Source: UBA4644 sp034933145 (GTDB taxonomy: Bacteria > Bacillota > Clostridia > Oscillospirales > Butyricicoccaceae). Taken from it: a stretch of DNA of 64,000 nt. How positions within the stretch are numbered: position 1 is the first letter of the stretch; each line of letters opens with the position of its first letter. The notes under the pieces are model-generated. The model did not search any database, had not been told where the DNA came from, and saw only the letters and a list, made by a program, of their open reading frames with translations. The position numbers and the translations under genes are program-made. The stretch covers positions 48,985-112,984 of the forward strand of contig JAYFOA010000012.1 of the NCBI GenBank assembly GCA_034933145.1. The letters run 5' to 3'. Shown piece by piece: positions 1-9,954 of this stretch.

Positions 1-1
1 T

Positions 2-973
2 TTACTGACTTCAATATGCTGGCAGCTAATCTTTCTATTTACTTCGCCCCTTTTCTTCAGCAAAGTCATCAACTCCGGCGCATTTCCGGTCAGTCTGTTG
101 AATTTAAACTTTTTTGCGGTACTCTTATGCTGTATTGTTATTTCTGCGACCGGACTCAAAAAAAATAAAACGGATGGATTATTAAATCTGTCGTGCATTT
201 TCATATTTCTTGCCACGTTCCTGTATGACTCCATGTTTTATGCGAATAAAATCAATAGCATATTAGGCGCTACTTTTTACTTTGCTATTTATCTGGTCCT
301 TCTCATCCAGATGTTTATACAGGCCAAACGTATTAAAGAATACCATGAGGCAAAGACGAACGCCGAGCTGAAGTTTCTGCAGGCGCAGATCAAACCGCAT
401 TTCTTATACAATTCCATGAACACATTTATTTCCACCTCGCGCTACGATCCTGATAGAGCGAGGACGCTGATGGCTGACTTTAGCGAATACCTCAGGAAAA
501 AATTTGATTTCCAGGGTACGGGGCAGCTCGTTCCGCTGAAGGACGAGCTCAGGCTGACGCAGGCCTATCTCAACATCGAACAGGCTCGGTTTGAGGAGCG
601 TGTAGAGGTCAGCTTTGAGTTTCCGGAAAATCAGGAAAATATGGTCCCGTCCTGCATGCTCCAGCCGGTCGTCGAGAACGCAGTCGTCCACGGCATACTG
701 CCGAAGCCGGAGGGCGGCAGGATTGATATCCGGGTCGAGGAGCGGGGCGGCGTGCTGAGGTTTTCCGTAAAGGACGACGGCGTCGGCTTGAGCCCCCAGG
801 AGCGTTCCCATATCGCTGAGAACGAAGCAACCGGTGTTGGGCTTACGAACATTTCCCAAAGGCTTCGCGTGCTTTATGGAAAAAAGCTGAATATACAAAG
901 CATGGTTGGAAAAGGGACGGAGGTCTCGTGGGAAATCCCACTGAAAGCAGGGAAACGGAGGAAATCAAATTGA
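2..973 (+). CDS. LytS/YehU-type sensor histidine kinase, 5' partial
   Basis: The frame is open to the left edge, so the N-terminus lies outside the window; 323 codons are visible. The visible start is hydrophobic with at least three probable membrane segments, followed by a short helical linker. The His_kinase domain carries the phosphoacceptor motif QIKPHFLYNS, and the ATPase domain shows the N box (VVENAVVHGI), G1 (DDGVGLS) and G2 (GVGLTNISQRL). This is the LytS/YehU arrangement, in which the kinase phosphorylates a partner regulator in the cytoplasm. Its stop overlaps the TTG start of the next gene by three bases (TTGA), so the two are almost certainly a co-translated two-component pair. 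The signal sensed cannot be read from the sequence. Confidence 0.9.
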   Translation, partial: LLTSICWQLIFLFTSPLFFSKVINSGAFPVSLLNLNFFAVLLCCIVISATGLKKNKTDGLLNLSCIFIFLATFLYDSMFYANKINSILGATFYFAIYLVLLIQMFIQAKRIKEYHEAKTNAELKFLQAQIKPHFLYNSMNTFISTSRYDPDRARTLMADFSEYLRKKFDFQGTGQLVPLKDELRLTQAYLNIEQARFEERVEVSFEFPENQENMVPSCMLQPVVENAVVHGILPKPEGGRIDIRVEERGGVLRFSVKDDGVGLSPQERSHIAENEATGVGLTNISQRLRVLYGKKLNIQSMVGKGTEVSWEIPLKAGKRRKSN

Positions 974-2073
974 TAAGCACAATATTGATCGACGACGAGA
1001 GACCGGCGCTCAGAGAATTGGAGTATTTACTGTGCGGCGCGGGAAATATCGATGTGACCGGTATGTACTCTGACCCGCGGAAAGGCATCGAGGCCGTCGC
1101 GGAATTGAAACCGCAGGTGGTTTTCCTCGACATCAGCATGCCGCAGCTTTCCGGCATAGACGCGGCCTCGATGATCCTTGACCGGTACCCGGAAACGCAC
1201 ATAGTATTCGTGACTGCGTACGACCAATACGCCGTCGAGGCTTTTGAGCTGTACGCGCTCGACTATATTTTAAAGCCCGTTACAAAAGAGCGCCTTGAAA
1301 AGACGCTCAAACGGCTGCGGGAAAAAACCGAACGCGGAAATTCTCGGGAAAAACGACTGCAGATTCAGTGCCTCGGCAGATTCCAAATTGGATGGGACGA
1401 CGGCGAGCCGATAAAATGGCGTTCGGAAAAAACGGAGGAGCTTTTTGCTTTTCTGCTCCACAACAGAGGAAAAATTGTCTCAAGGGACGAGATCATCGAG
1501 GCGGTATGGCCGGATGCGGCGCCGGAGCGAGCGGCCCATCAGCTTCACAGTGCGGTATACTACATACGGAAAACGCTGGAAAGCTATGGGATACCGAGGG
1601 AGCAGGTCCGCATAAACAGCGGCTACCGGCTTGACCTCGGCGACACAGAGGTGGATGTCGCGCGTTTCCGGAAGTTGTGCGAAAAGTTAAAAGAAGGCGG
1701 GGAAATCTCGGGCCTTGGCATGCTGCCGTATGCGGGGCAATACTTCGATGGAAGCGGCTGGATTTGGGCCGCGGCCGAACGGGAAAGGCTGTCGCGGGAT
1801 TTCGTCCTGGCCGCACTCTTCCTATCAAAAGCGTTGATAAAAAGCAGTGATTTTGAGGCTGCGGAGAAACTGCTTATAAACGCTTTTGAAAAAAATCCCT
1901 ATGAAGAAGCCGTAACGTCACAGCTACTCGAACTTTATGGCCGAACGGGCTCCAAATCAAACGCGGCGAAGCATTACCGCGAATACAGCCGGATACTGAA
2001 AAGCGACCTGGGCATTGAGCCAAGCGAAGAAATAACTAAAATACATAAGGAAATACAGAAAAACAATTTTTAA
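970..2073 (+). CDS. Response regulator: receiver, winged helix and BTAD (SARP-like)
   Basis: Transcription regulator of 367 residues. The start is set at the TTG at 970 because GGAGG lies 8 bases upstream and the start overlaps the kinase stop; a GTG at 928 would add 14 unsupported residues. The receiver (about 1-115) has acidic residues DDE near the start, phosphoacceptor Asp54 in FLDISMP and the Lys in YILKPVT. An OmpR-like winged helix follows (about 135-210, with the motif IVSRDEIIEAVWP), then a bacterial transcriptional activator domain of TPR-like helices (about 215-365, ending DLGIEPSEEI). A receiver joined to a SARP/BTAD module is a less common architecture. The likely target is the surface-protein gene downstream, by inference from position only. 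Confidence 0.9.
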   Translation: MISTILIDDERPALRELEYLLCGAGNIDVTGMYSDPRKGIEAVAELKPQVVFLDISMPQLSGIDAASMILDRYPETHIVFVTAYDQYAVEAFELYALDYILKPVTKERLEKTLKRLREKTERGNSREKRLQIQCLGRFQIGWDDGEPIKWRSEKTEELFAFLLHNRGKIVSRDEIIEAVWPDAAPERAAHQLHSAVYYIRKTLESYGIPREQVRINSGYRLDLGDTEVDVARFRKLCEKLKEGGEISGLGMLPYAGQYFDGSGWIWAAAERERLSRDFVLAALFLSKALIKSSDFEAAEKLLINAFEKNPYEEAVTSQLLELYGRTGSKSNAAKHYREYSRILKSDLGIEPSEEITKIHKEIQKNNF

Positions 2074-2127
2074 ATACTAATGTCATAGTGAGCCATTCGC
2101 GTCATGCAAGTTGCTCATTATGACCGG

Positions 2128-2164
2128 CCGCTGGTCTGCCTTTGGGCGGGTCAGCGGTATTTTT
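2128..2164 (+). terminator. Rho-independent terminator after the two-component genes
   Basis: CCGCTGGTCTGCC pairs imperfectly with GGCGGGTCAGCGG across a TTTG loop and is followed by TATTTTTATT. It lies 55 bases after the response regulator stop and separates this unit from the receiver-like gene. Confidence 0.75.
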
Positions 2165-2280
2165 ATTGACTCACAATTTTTAATTTTTGGGTTTTTCGTC
2201 TATATTTGTCGTATTTTGGGAGAAATTTGGGAGAATGAGCAAATAAAATGGGGTTGTACAATCGAAAGGAGGCGTGCTCC

Positions 2281-2652
2281 ATGCGAATACTGCTGCTGGA
2301 CGACGGGGTCGACGGCACGGAAAAGCTGCTCGAGTGGTTTTCGGAGTGCGGAGATATTGAGATGGCGTCCGTAATCAAAACCAGGGAATTGTTCCTTGAA
2401 AAGGCGGTGACAGAAAGGCCGGACGCGGTGTTCATCCACACAGGGAGAGAGGGTTTCCCTGGCTTCAAAATCGGTGAGGCGCTGAAAGCCGCGGGAAACT
2501 GCGTGCCAATCGTTTTTCTGTCCGAAGAAAAGAAATCCGCGCTCGACGCCTTTGAGACCGGGGCAGACGGCTTTCTGCTCTGCCCGGTGGAAAAGGGCAA
2601 GGTCAAAAAGTGCGTGGAAAATCTGAAAAAATATATCCGTCCTTCTACATAA
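2281..2652 (+). CDS. Stand-alone degenerate receiver-domain protein
   Basis: A 123-residue single-domain protein. AAGGAGG ends 8 bases before the ATG at 2281, which is preferred over the in-frame ATG at 2248. The fold is recognisable as CheY-like: LLLDDG at the first strand, PIVFLS at the fourth, and GADGFLLCPV at the fifth. Two active-site positions are changed. The strand-3 phosphoacceptor site reads VFIHTG, with His where Asp is expected, and the conserved Lys of the LKPV motif is Cys. It is therefore probably a pseudo-receiver that cannot be phosphorylated in the usual way and acts through binding. No output domain is present. It lies between the BTAD regulator and the SLH protein. Confidence 0.75.
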   Translation: MRILLLDDGVDGTEKLLEWFSECGDIEMASVIKTRELFLEKAVTERPDAVFIHTGREGFPGFKIGEALKAAGNCVPIVFLSEEKKSALDAFETGADGFLLCPVEKGKVKKCVENLKKYIRPST

Positions 2653-2703
2653 AACGGATAAAGCCCGAAGAGCCGGACGGATAAAGCACAAGGAGAAATA
2701 CAT

Positions 2704-2799
2704 GGCTTCGACGTCGGGGCAGATGACTATATTCTTAAGCCAGTCCGAAAGGTGAGGGGAATACAGGCCCTAAACCGCGTCGGTCGAAGCCTGTCGTAG
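2704..2799 (+). pseudogene. Remnant of a receiver-domain C-terminus
   Basis: The frame starting at 2704 translates as GFDVGADDYILKPVRKVR and ends at TAG 2797. This is the canonical end of a response-regulator receiver, including the conserved Lys (ILKPV) that the neighbouring intact receiver-like protein has lost. Only about 31 codons survive and no start belongs to this frame, so it is read as a fossil of a former or duplicated regulator gene. Confidence 0.6.
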
Positions 2800-2848
2800 A
2801 TAAACCAAATGCTAAAATCATAAATTATATAAACAGGAGGATCCCTAC

Positions 2849-5800
2849 ATGAAAAAAGGAGCTGCAATCCGCGTTCTGCTGGCACTCGCGCTGGTTCTTT
2901 CCCTTTTCCCGGGTATGGCATATGCCACCGATTATATCACGTATTATTCGCCGGTATCGTTCAGCGGCACGAGCAATCTTGCCTTAAACGGAAGCGCCCA
3001 ACTGAGCAGCGGAGCTTTGTATTTAACCACTAGCGGTACCAGCCAGGCCGGCTCCGCGTTCTTCATGAGTAAGGTAAAGCAGTCCGACGGCTTTAGCACC
3101 TATTTCAATTTTACTCTGGCCAATCGCGGCGGTGGCGATCCGGGCGCGGACGGTATCGTATTCATCATTGCGGCAAATACGTATAGCCTTGGCGCGGTGG
3201 GCGAGGGCATCGGCTATTTGGGCATTACGAACAGCGTCGGCATCGAGTTCGATACTTATCCGAATGCACACGATGTCAGCGGTAACCATATCGGTATCAA
3301 TCTGAACGGTAATTTGACGAGCGACACGAATTACTCGGGTTATAGCAGTAATGTCTGCGATCTGGGCCCAAATTATTTCAACGCCGACGGTCCGTTCTAT
3401 GTCTGGATCGATTATGTCAGTTCCACAAAACTTTTGAGTATCTACATCAGCACCAGCAGCACAAGACCAACTTCAGCCAGCCTTTCAAAGACCATCGATC
3501 TCTCCACCTATTGCGGCAACGAATATTATGTGGGTTTCACGGCGGCTACGGGCGGAGATTATGAGCAGCACAAAATCAATAAATGGTACTTCAAAAACAG
3601 CTATGTATCCGGTGGGCTCTCGGATGGAGGCGATTACGCTACTGACACGACCGCACCGACGGCTCCGACGATCTCGGCTTCCGGTACAACCGTCACAATC
3701 GCCGGCTCGTCAGACACTGGCGGCTCCGGCATAAATCACTACGAATATCAGATCAACTCAACCAGCGGAACCTGGAGCGCCTACAGCTCGGCCATCGATA
3801 TTTCAAGCTACAGCTCCGTTACCGTTTACGCTAGGGCTGTCGATAACGTCGGTAATATCAGCAGCGTAAGCTCGCAGACATACAGCGTGCCGGTTTTAAG
3901 CAGCGTAACAAGTTCAGGCATCGGCAATACCTCTGCCACGCTGAGCGGCAATGTGACCAGCGGCACGAGTCTTTCGGGACTGGGCTTCAAATACAGCTCA
4001 ACCTCCAGCGCTGCCGCTGATTTGCGGGCCAGTGGAACGGACGCTCCCGTTACTGCGTCTGTCGGGAGCTTCAGCAAAAGTCTGACGGGTCTGACGCCAG
4101 GAACCACCTATTACTATCTGGCATACGCCACAAACAGCCAGAGCACCACCTACAGCAGCGTCTACAGTTTTACTACCCCAATCAGTACCCCTGCGGTGAC
4201 GGTCTCGAATGTAACAACCGAAAGCTTTAAGCTGTCATGGGACGCGGTGAACGGCGCAACGGGGTATCAGGTCAGTATCAACAGCAGTCCGGCCGTTTTG
4301 CTCAACAGCGGGACGACCTCATATGATGTCACGGGTATCAACCCGAACATCAACAGCACTTATTCGGTTATCGCAGTCGGCAAAGATACAAATTCCTCTG
4401 TTGCCGCCGGCAGCAAGTATACGCTTGCGGCGCAGCCATCCATCACAACCGCTGGCCAAAAGCAAAACGGCTCCGTGGTTCTGACAATCGACACAAAAGG
4501 GAACGCAGCCGCCACAACATACCTGCTTGAAAAATCGACGTCGCCCGCCTTTTCAAGCGGTGTGACGACGGTGGTCGGCTATAACTATGCCGGGCTGAGC
4601 AGCACGACGGTCACGATACCGAAGAGCTTGGACGAGAGCGTGGGCGTGCTCCCGGCAACGACCTATTACTTCCGCATTACCGCCAAAAACGGCGATTCCG
4701 TAACGACAACCCCCAACGCCACCACGACAGGCTGCCTGACCGTGCCGGAGATTCCCGGAGCGCCGGCGCTGGAAGCGACGGAGACAAGCGGCGGCTATGG
4801 CCAAAAGCAGATCGTACTGGACTGGCCTGATGTGACAGGCGCAACATCCTATGACGTTTACCGTTACAATGGCGGCACCTATACTTATCTTGGAACAAGT
4901 GAGTCAAGCCGCTATACCGATGAAGCTTTGACCCCCAATACGCAGTACACCTATGCTGTGGCCTCCCGTAATGCAGGGACAAGCGGCATGAATGACGACG
5001 GACGCAGCGTTTATTCCGCCTCCAGCTCGCTGTATACTCTTGCGGCAACACCGGATGTCGACACCGTGACAGCCCTTATAAACGGAAATGTTTCTGTCAA
5101 GGTTGAGGAGAACGGCAATCCCTCTATCACTGAATACTGTGTGGAGGCATCTGTCAATGCTGATTTTTCCGCCCCTGTCGCATCCGCCTGGACGAATCCG
5201 GATACCGATCATCTGATTTCAATATCGGGGCTTAACCGCGGAACAACGTACTACTTCCGTGTCAAGGCGAGAAATAATGAGAGCACGCCAGTTGTAACAG
5301 CTTGTGGTGACGTGATCGGCTCCGTAAAAACCATCCCCGCCGATGTCTCCGGCACCGTAATGGTAACGGCGGCCAGCTCCACAACGCTGAATGTTTCATG
5401 GAGCACCGCGACAGGTGCGACCTCCTATGACGTGTATTTCAGCACAGACGGGAGCAATTATACCTATCTGAAAAATGTGACCGGCAATTCAACCAGCGAC
5501 ACCGGGCTCGCGCCCAATACCGGACGATTCTATAAAATCGTGGCCCGCAGCTCCAGCGGCGTCAGCACAGACGGTTTGACAAGCGCATCGAAGGTTTGTA
5601 CCTATGCTGTCACGCCGGGTCTCACACTCACGCCGCAGGCCGACGGGACAATTCGCGCGGTCATTGATACAAAAACCAACACGAGCGATACACAATACTA
5701 TATTGAGTATGGTACGGATTCCGCGCTGGGCTCCAGCACAGGATCCGCATACAGCACGACAACATCAAGAAGCATTTCCGGCCTGACGGCAAACACTACC

Positions 5801-8800
5801 TATTATTTCCGTGTCAAAGCCCAAAACGGCGAAAACACGGAGACCTCGTTCAGCGCCATTTCCTCTGCCCTTACAGTACCGGGTACGCCTGTTATCTCCT
5901 CGGCAGCGCCCGAAGTGAATGGGACCACCCACAGCGTAACAGTTTCCTGGCCCACCTTAGGGGCAGGGCTTGCTTATAACATTTACCGGGATGGAGTCTT
6001 GGTCACAACTACGAGCGGTACAAGTTATACTGACTCCGGGCTGAAAGCAAACAAAGTCTACAGCTACACCGTTGCAGCGGCCAATGGCGGGGGCATAGGC
6101 GCAGAGTCAACATCTGTAAGCGCCCGGACGCTGGCTGAGTACCCGGATGCCGTGACCGCCTCTGATAAGACAGCGGCATCGTTTACAATTCATCTGACAC
6201 CCAGTGCAAATCTTGCCAACGCTGCGGAATATCAGCTGGTTCTCAAGAAAACCAGCGACTCAAGTATTTTGAGAACGCTGTCATGGTCGACGGATCTCAG
6301 CTATACGCTGGCGGGACTGGACAAAACGGTTTCCTACGATGTATATATCAACACCCGCAACAGCGACGGCCTGCCTCGCGGTGCGAAAAACATGCTGACG
6401 CTCTTCTGCAACAGGGCAGTGAATGGCGAAATTACAAACGATACCGCAGATGTTGCCATTCAAAACGACAGCACCACCAGCTTTGCCATCCGGATGAAGC
6501 TCTGGGACCCCGACGGTGACAGCGTGACGGCAACCGCCACGATTGGCGGCATCACACGCGCGGTTACAATTACTGCCCCGACAAGCGAACCGTCTTCCTA
6601 CAATACCGAGCTTATCTGGGATGTGGACACACTTGTTGAGGGAACTTATACCGCCGATATTCCGGTTACGGTCACTGATGGCAGCGACTCGACGATCACG
6701 ATGAATTATACACACGATCTCACCGTTGACAAGACGGCACCGGTTATCAATATTACCGGCAGCAATCCGCTTTACATTGAAGTGGGCGATACATACGACA
6801 GCACTGCCGCGCTGGCCGATGTTGATGTGACCGGTGATGACGGAAACAGTATGACACCCGACGTATCTGCCGTTGATACAGCGGAAGCCGGTACGTATAC
6901 CGTGACCTATACATCCACAGATAATGCGGGTAACACGGTGACCGCAATCCGAACAGTAATCGTTGTAGAGCCCGTAACGAGCACAACCGTCACACTCACC
7001 ATCCCGGCCAACGGTGTGGGCAGTACATCCGCAGTCTTAAACGGTATCGTTACGACGCTCGGAAAAGACCAGTCGCTTACTGATCAAGGATTTGTCTGGA
7101 GCACAGCGGAAATAAACGCTGACGGCACGAGCAGCGATCCCAGCGGCTTAACGGCAGTGACTTCGATTTCCATTGGGACAAAAACAAATCTGGACAGCTT
7201 TACTTCGGCCCTGACAGGTCTGGCTTCTGAGAGCACCTACTATGTACGTCCGTACGCCACATATAACGGCACGACGTATTACGGCGAGGAGGAAACCTTT
7301 ACAACCGCCGCCTCCGGCGCAGATACAAACCGCATTTATATCAGCCCCACCACCGTAACGCGTATGGAAGACGCGACGGCTGTAACGATCACCGTTTCTC
7401 GTCTTGGCGATACAACGGCAGATGTGACGGTTCCAATTGCGTTCAGCGGTACGGCAACTGATACAAATGATTATACCGTATCCGATCTGGTGAGCGGGAA
7501 TCTTATCATCGCCGCGGGCAATTCCTCAGCAACATTCACGGTAACGCTTGTCGAGGATACAGCGTATGAATCAAATGAAACCATTGTCATGACTGTGGGG
7601 CCAGTTACGGATTATGCTGCCGTGGCCGACAATGGCAGCGCTGAGATCACAATTATTAATGACGATGCGTACGTCCCGAGCAGTGACGCGACCATTTCAG
7701 GTTTTATAATTGCCGGAGTTCCGGCGGTGGTCAGCAGCGCAGATACCGTCGGTACCATTACTGTGACTCTTCCCTACGGGACCGATGTGACCAGTCTGAC
7801 CCCCACAATTACGTTCACAGACAGTGTAAATGCCACGATAACGCCCATCGGCGCACGGGACTTCTCCGTAGGCATCGTGGCTTATACAGTGACTGCTGAG
7901 GACGGGACGACGAAACGATATGAAGTTACCGTCATGATCACGCCCGCGTCAGACAACAACACACTGAGCAATATTATAATGAAGGATGGCTCAGATACGG
8001 TCCCGCTATCACCTTCTTTCGCGCCTGATACGACCGAATATACCGCCGGCGTACCGTCGGATACGGAAACCATTGATCTATCAGCTTTCACGGTGGATGT
8101 CGCCGCCACGGTAACCATGAGATGCAACGGGGATGCGTGTACGGATTTCAGCAGCATCCCACTCCACCATGGCGATAATACGATCATTGTTACGGTAACA
8201 GCTGAAAATGGCGCAGCCAGAACATACACGTTTGTTGTGACTCGTGCGGCTGCCGGTGTCGATTCTAACGCCGATCTTTTCAATATTACTTTGTCGCACG
8301 GAACGCTTGTCCCAACCTTTGACAAAGGTACGACCGACTATAACGTAAATCTTCCCTATTCCACCACCTCAACAGCCGTCAGCGTGACACTGTCGAATTC
8401 CAATGCATCTTATGTAATCACGGCAAACGGAACGACGGCTGCCAACGGTACGGAGGTATCACTTAATGTCGGGGCCAACGTGTTTGTCGTTACGGTTACG
8501 GCAACTGACGGAACGATAAAAACATATTCCATCTCCGTCAGCCGAGCTGTTGCGCCAACCGGTGACGGAGGCAACGGTTTATCGTCTTCCTCCACATCCT
8601 CACACGTCCCTGTCATTATTAACGGTGAGACAGTAAGTGCAGGATCCCAAACGACCGGAACTGATATTTCCGGACGTACAACCACTACCGTCATTGTTGA
8701 TACTTCTCTTGTAGAAGAGCAGCTGAACTCGGCCGGCACCGGTGCAACAGTCATTATCCCAATATCCGGAGACGAGCAAATCAAATCCGGAATTCTGACC

Positions 8801-9850
8801 GGCGAGATGGTTGAAAAGATGGAGAAGCAGGGCGCGACGCTTCGCGTCAGTGCAGGCGATGTCACCTATGTCCTTCCGGCAGAAGAAATCAAAATTGAAG
8901 ACGTTGCGAAAAACTTCGGCAGCAGCATATCCTTGTCCGACATCAGCCTTACCGTTAAGGTAGACAATCTGACAGGAACCGATGCCAAATTCGTTGCAAA
9001 TGCAACCTCAAGCAATGGCTATTCCCTTGTTCTGCAGCCGGTCGCCTTTACGGTTTCAGCCTCGTACAATGGGCAAACTGTCGAGGTTGATACTTTTAAC
9101 AACTATGTGCAGAGACTGATCGAAATTCCCGACTATATTAGTCCTGAACAAATAACAACGGCTGTTGTTATAACTGAAACCCATACTTACCACGTGCCAA
9201 CGGAAGTCAAATATATCGATGGTAAATACTATGCCATCATCAATAGCCTGACAAACAGCACGTATGCATTGATCTGGAATCCTGTCGAGTTTGCAGACGT
9301 GGAAGGTCACTGGGCCAAGGAGTCTATCAACAATATGGGCTCAAGGACTGTGGTCAACGGCGTCGGCAACAACAATTATGAGCCAAACCGCAATATCACC
9401 CGAGCGGAATTTGCCGCAATTGTAGTCAGAGCCTTAGGTCTCGACACCGGAATGGGGAACAGCAGCTTTAACGATGTCAGCCCTGCCGCCTGGTACTATG
9501 GTTATATTCAGACGGCAGTGGGATATGGAATCGTCAATGGTTATACCTATGAGACGTTTGGACCGAATGACCCAATCACCCGTGAGCAGGCGATGACTAT
9601 GATCGCACGTGCAATGAAAATAACCAACTTGGAGGTCAGCCTGACTGACAGCGAACTAAGCAAGCTGATAGGTGCGTTTTTGGATGGTTCTTCCGCATCA
9701 AATTACGCCGAGGATAGCATTGCAGCTTGCCTTAAAACCGGTATCGTTTTGGGCAGGGAAAGTAACATGATTTCCCCCAAGGACTGCATTACCCGCGCCG
9801 AAGTCGCCGTCATGGTCGAACGGCTGCTACAAAAATCCGATCTGATATAA
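2849..9850 (+). CDS. Giant secreted surface protein: L-type lectin, FN3/Ig-like repeats, SLH domains
   Basis: A 2333-residue exported protein. AGGAGG lies 9 bases before the ATG. A signal peptide ends at AYA (residue 26). Residues 30-250 resemble a legume-type lectin fold (motifs GADGIVFIIA and GIEFDTYPN), which suggests carbohydrate binding. A long series of fibronectin-III-like modules follows to about 1160, then a DUF5011-like Ig domain (about 1296-1375), a Calx-beta-like domain (about 1493-1605, ending IINDD) and three cadherin-like beta-sandwich modules (about 1610-1900). Three SLH modules (from about 2148, 2207 and 2284; ITRAEF and ITREQA motifs) should tether the protein to cell-wall polymer. 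The likely role is an adhesin or S-layer-associated protein; the ligand is unknown. The two hairpins at 9867-10004 end the transcript. Confidence 0.9.
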   Translation: MKKGAAIRVLLALALVLSLFPGMAYATDYITYYSPVSFSGTSNLALNGSAQLSSGALYLTTSGTSQAGSAFFMSKVKQSDGFSTYFNFTLANRGGGDPGADGIVFIIAANTYSLGAVGEGIGYLGITNSVGIEFDTYPNAHDVSGNHIGINLNGNLTSDTNYSGYSSNVCDLGPNYFNADGPFYVWIDYVSSTKLLSIYISTSSTRPTSASLSKTIDLSTYCGNEYYVGFTAATGGDYEQHKINKWYFKNSYVSGGLSDGGDYATDTTAPTAPTISASGTTVTIAGSSDTGGSGINHYEYQINSTSGTWSAYSSAIDISSYSSVTVYARAVDNVGNISSVSSQTYSVPVLSSVTSSGIGNTSATLSGNVTSGTSLSGLGFKYSSTSSAAADLRASGTDAPVTASVGSFSKSLTGLTPGTTYYYLAYATNSQSTTYSSVYSFTTPISTPAVTVSNVTTESFKLSWDAVNGATGYQVSINSSPAVLLNSGTTSYDVTGINPNINSTYSVIAVGKDTNSSVAAGSKYTLAAQPSITTAGQKQNGSVVLTIDTKGNAAATTYLLEKSTSPAFSSGVTTVVGYNYAGLSSTTVTIPKSLDESVGVLPATTYYFRITAKNGDSVTTTPNATTTGCLTVPEIPGAPALEATETSGGYGQKQIVLDWPDVTGATSYDVYRYNGGTYTYLGTSESSRYTDEALTPNTQYTYAVASRNAGTSGMNDDGRSVYSASSSLYTLAATPDVDTVTALINGNVSVKVEENGNPSITEYCVEASVNADFSAPVASAWTNPDTDHLISISGLNRGTTYYFRVKARNNESTPVVTACGDVIGSVKTIPADVSGTVMVTAASSTTLNVSWSTATGATSYDVYFSTDGSNYTYLKNVTGNSTSDTGLAPNTGRFYKIVARSSSGVSTDGLTSASKVCTYAVTPGLTLTPQADGTIRAVIDTKTNTSDTQYYIEYGTDSALGSSTGSAYSTTTSRSISGLTANTTYYFRVKAQNGENTETSFSAISSALTVPGTPVISSAAPEVNGTTHSVTVSWPTLGAGLAYNIYRDGVLVTTTSGTSYTDSGLKANKVYSYTVAAANGGGIGAESTSVSARTLAEYPDAVTASDKTAASFTIHLTPSANLANAAEYQLVLKKTSDSSILRTLSWSTDLSYTLAGLDKTVSYDVYINTRNSDGLPRGAKNMLTLFCNRAVNGEITNDTADVAIQNDSTTSFAIRMKLWDPDGDSVTATATIGGITRAVTITAPTSEPSSYNTELIWDVDTLVEGTYTADIPVTVTDGSDSTITMNYTHDLTVDKTAPVINITGSNPLYIEVGDTYDSTAALADVDVTGDDGNSMTPDVSAVDTAEAGTYTVTYTSTDNAGNTVTAIRTVIVVEPVTSTTVTLTIPANGVGSTSAVLNGIVTTLGKDQSLTDQGFVWSTAEINADGTSSDPSGLTAVTSISIGTKTNLDSFTSALTGLASESTYYVRPYATYNGTTYYGEEETFTTAASGADTNRIYISPTTVTRMEDATAVTITVSRLGDTTADVTVPIAFSGTATDTNDYTVSDLVSGNLIIAAGNSSATFTVTLVEDTAYESNETIVMTVGPVTDYAAVADNGSAEITIINDDAYVPSSDATISGFIIAGVPAVVSSADTVGTITVTLPYGTDVTSLTPTITFTDSVNATITPIGARDFSVGIVAYTVTAEDGTTKRYEVTVMITPASDNNTLSNIIMKDGSDTVPLSPSFAPDTTEYTAGVPSDTETIDLSAFTVDVAATVTMRCNGDACTDFSSIPLHHGDNTIIVTVTAENGAARTYTFVVTRAAAGVDSNADLFNITLSHGTLVPTFDKGTTDYNVNLPYSTTSTAVSVTLSNSNASYVITANGTTAANGTEVSLNVGANVFVVTVTATDGTIKTYSISVSRAVAPTGDGGNGLSSSSTSSHVPVIINGETVSAGSQTTGTDISGRTTTTVIVDTSLVEEQLNSAGTGATVIIPISGDEQIKSGILTGEMVEKMEKQGATLRVSAGDVTYVLPAEEIKIEDVAKNFGSSISLSDISLTVKVDNLTGTDAKFVANATSSNGYSLVLQPVAFTVSASYNGQTVEVDTFNNYVQRLIEIPDYISPEQITTAVVITETHTYHVPTEVKYIDGKYYAIINSLTNSTYALIWNPVEFADVEGHWAKESINNMGSRTVVNGVGNNNYEPNRNITRAEFAAIVVRALGLDTGMGNSSFNDVSPAAWYYGYIQTAVGYGIVNGYTYETFGPNDPITREQAMTMIARAMKITNLEVSLTDSELSKLIGAFLDGSSASNYAEDSIAACLKTGIVLGRESNMISPKDCITRAEVAVMVERLLQKSDLI

Positions 9851-9866
9851 AACCTTGAAATGGTAA

Positions 9867-9907
9867 ACGCAGCTTGCGCAGTTCTCAACAGACTGCGCAA
9901 GCTGCGT
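9867..9907. terminator. Perfect 16-bp hairpin after the lectin-SLH gene
   Basis: ACGCAGCTTGCGCAGT pairs perfectly with ACTGCGCAAGCTGCGT across a 9-base loop. The following tract is only weakly T-rich (TACTCTTTG). It starts 16 bases after the stop codon. Confidence 0.65.
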
Positions 9908-9954
9908 TACTCTTTGTGGCCTATGGGGCTTAATGCAGGTACGGGGCAGCAGCG

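Noticed and set aside
2720..2810. A structured leader or c-di-GMP riboswitch before the lectin-SLH gene
   Set aside because: No GGGACGCAAAGCC-type core or conserved junctions; the stretch is better explained by a receiver-domain fossil.
4000..9000. Tandem DNA repeats or CRISPR-like array within the lectin-SLH gene
   Set aside because: Repetition is at the protein-fold level (FN3/Ig modules); the DNA shows no regular repeat-spacer pattern.
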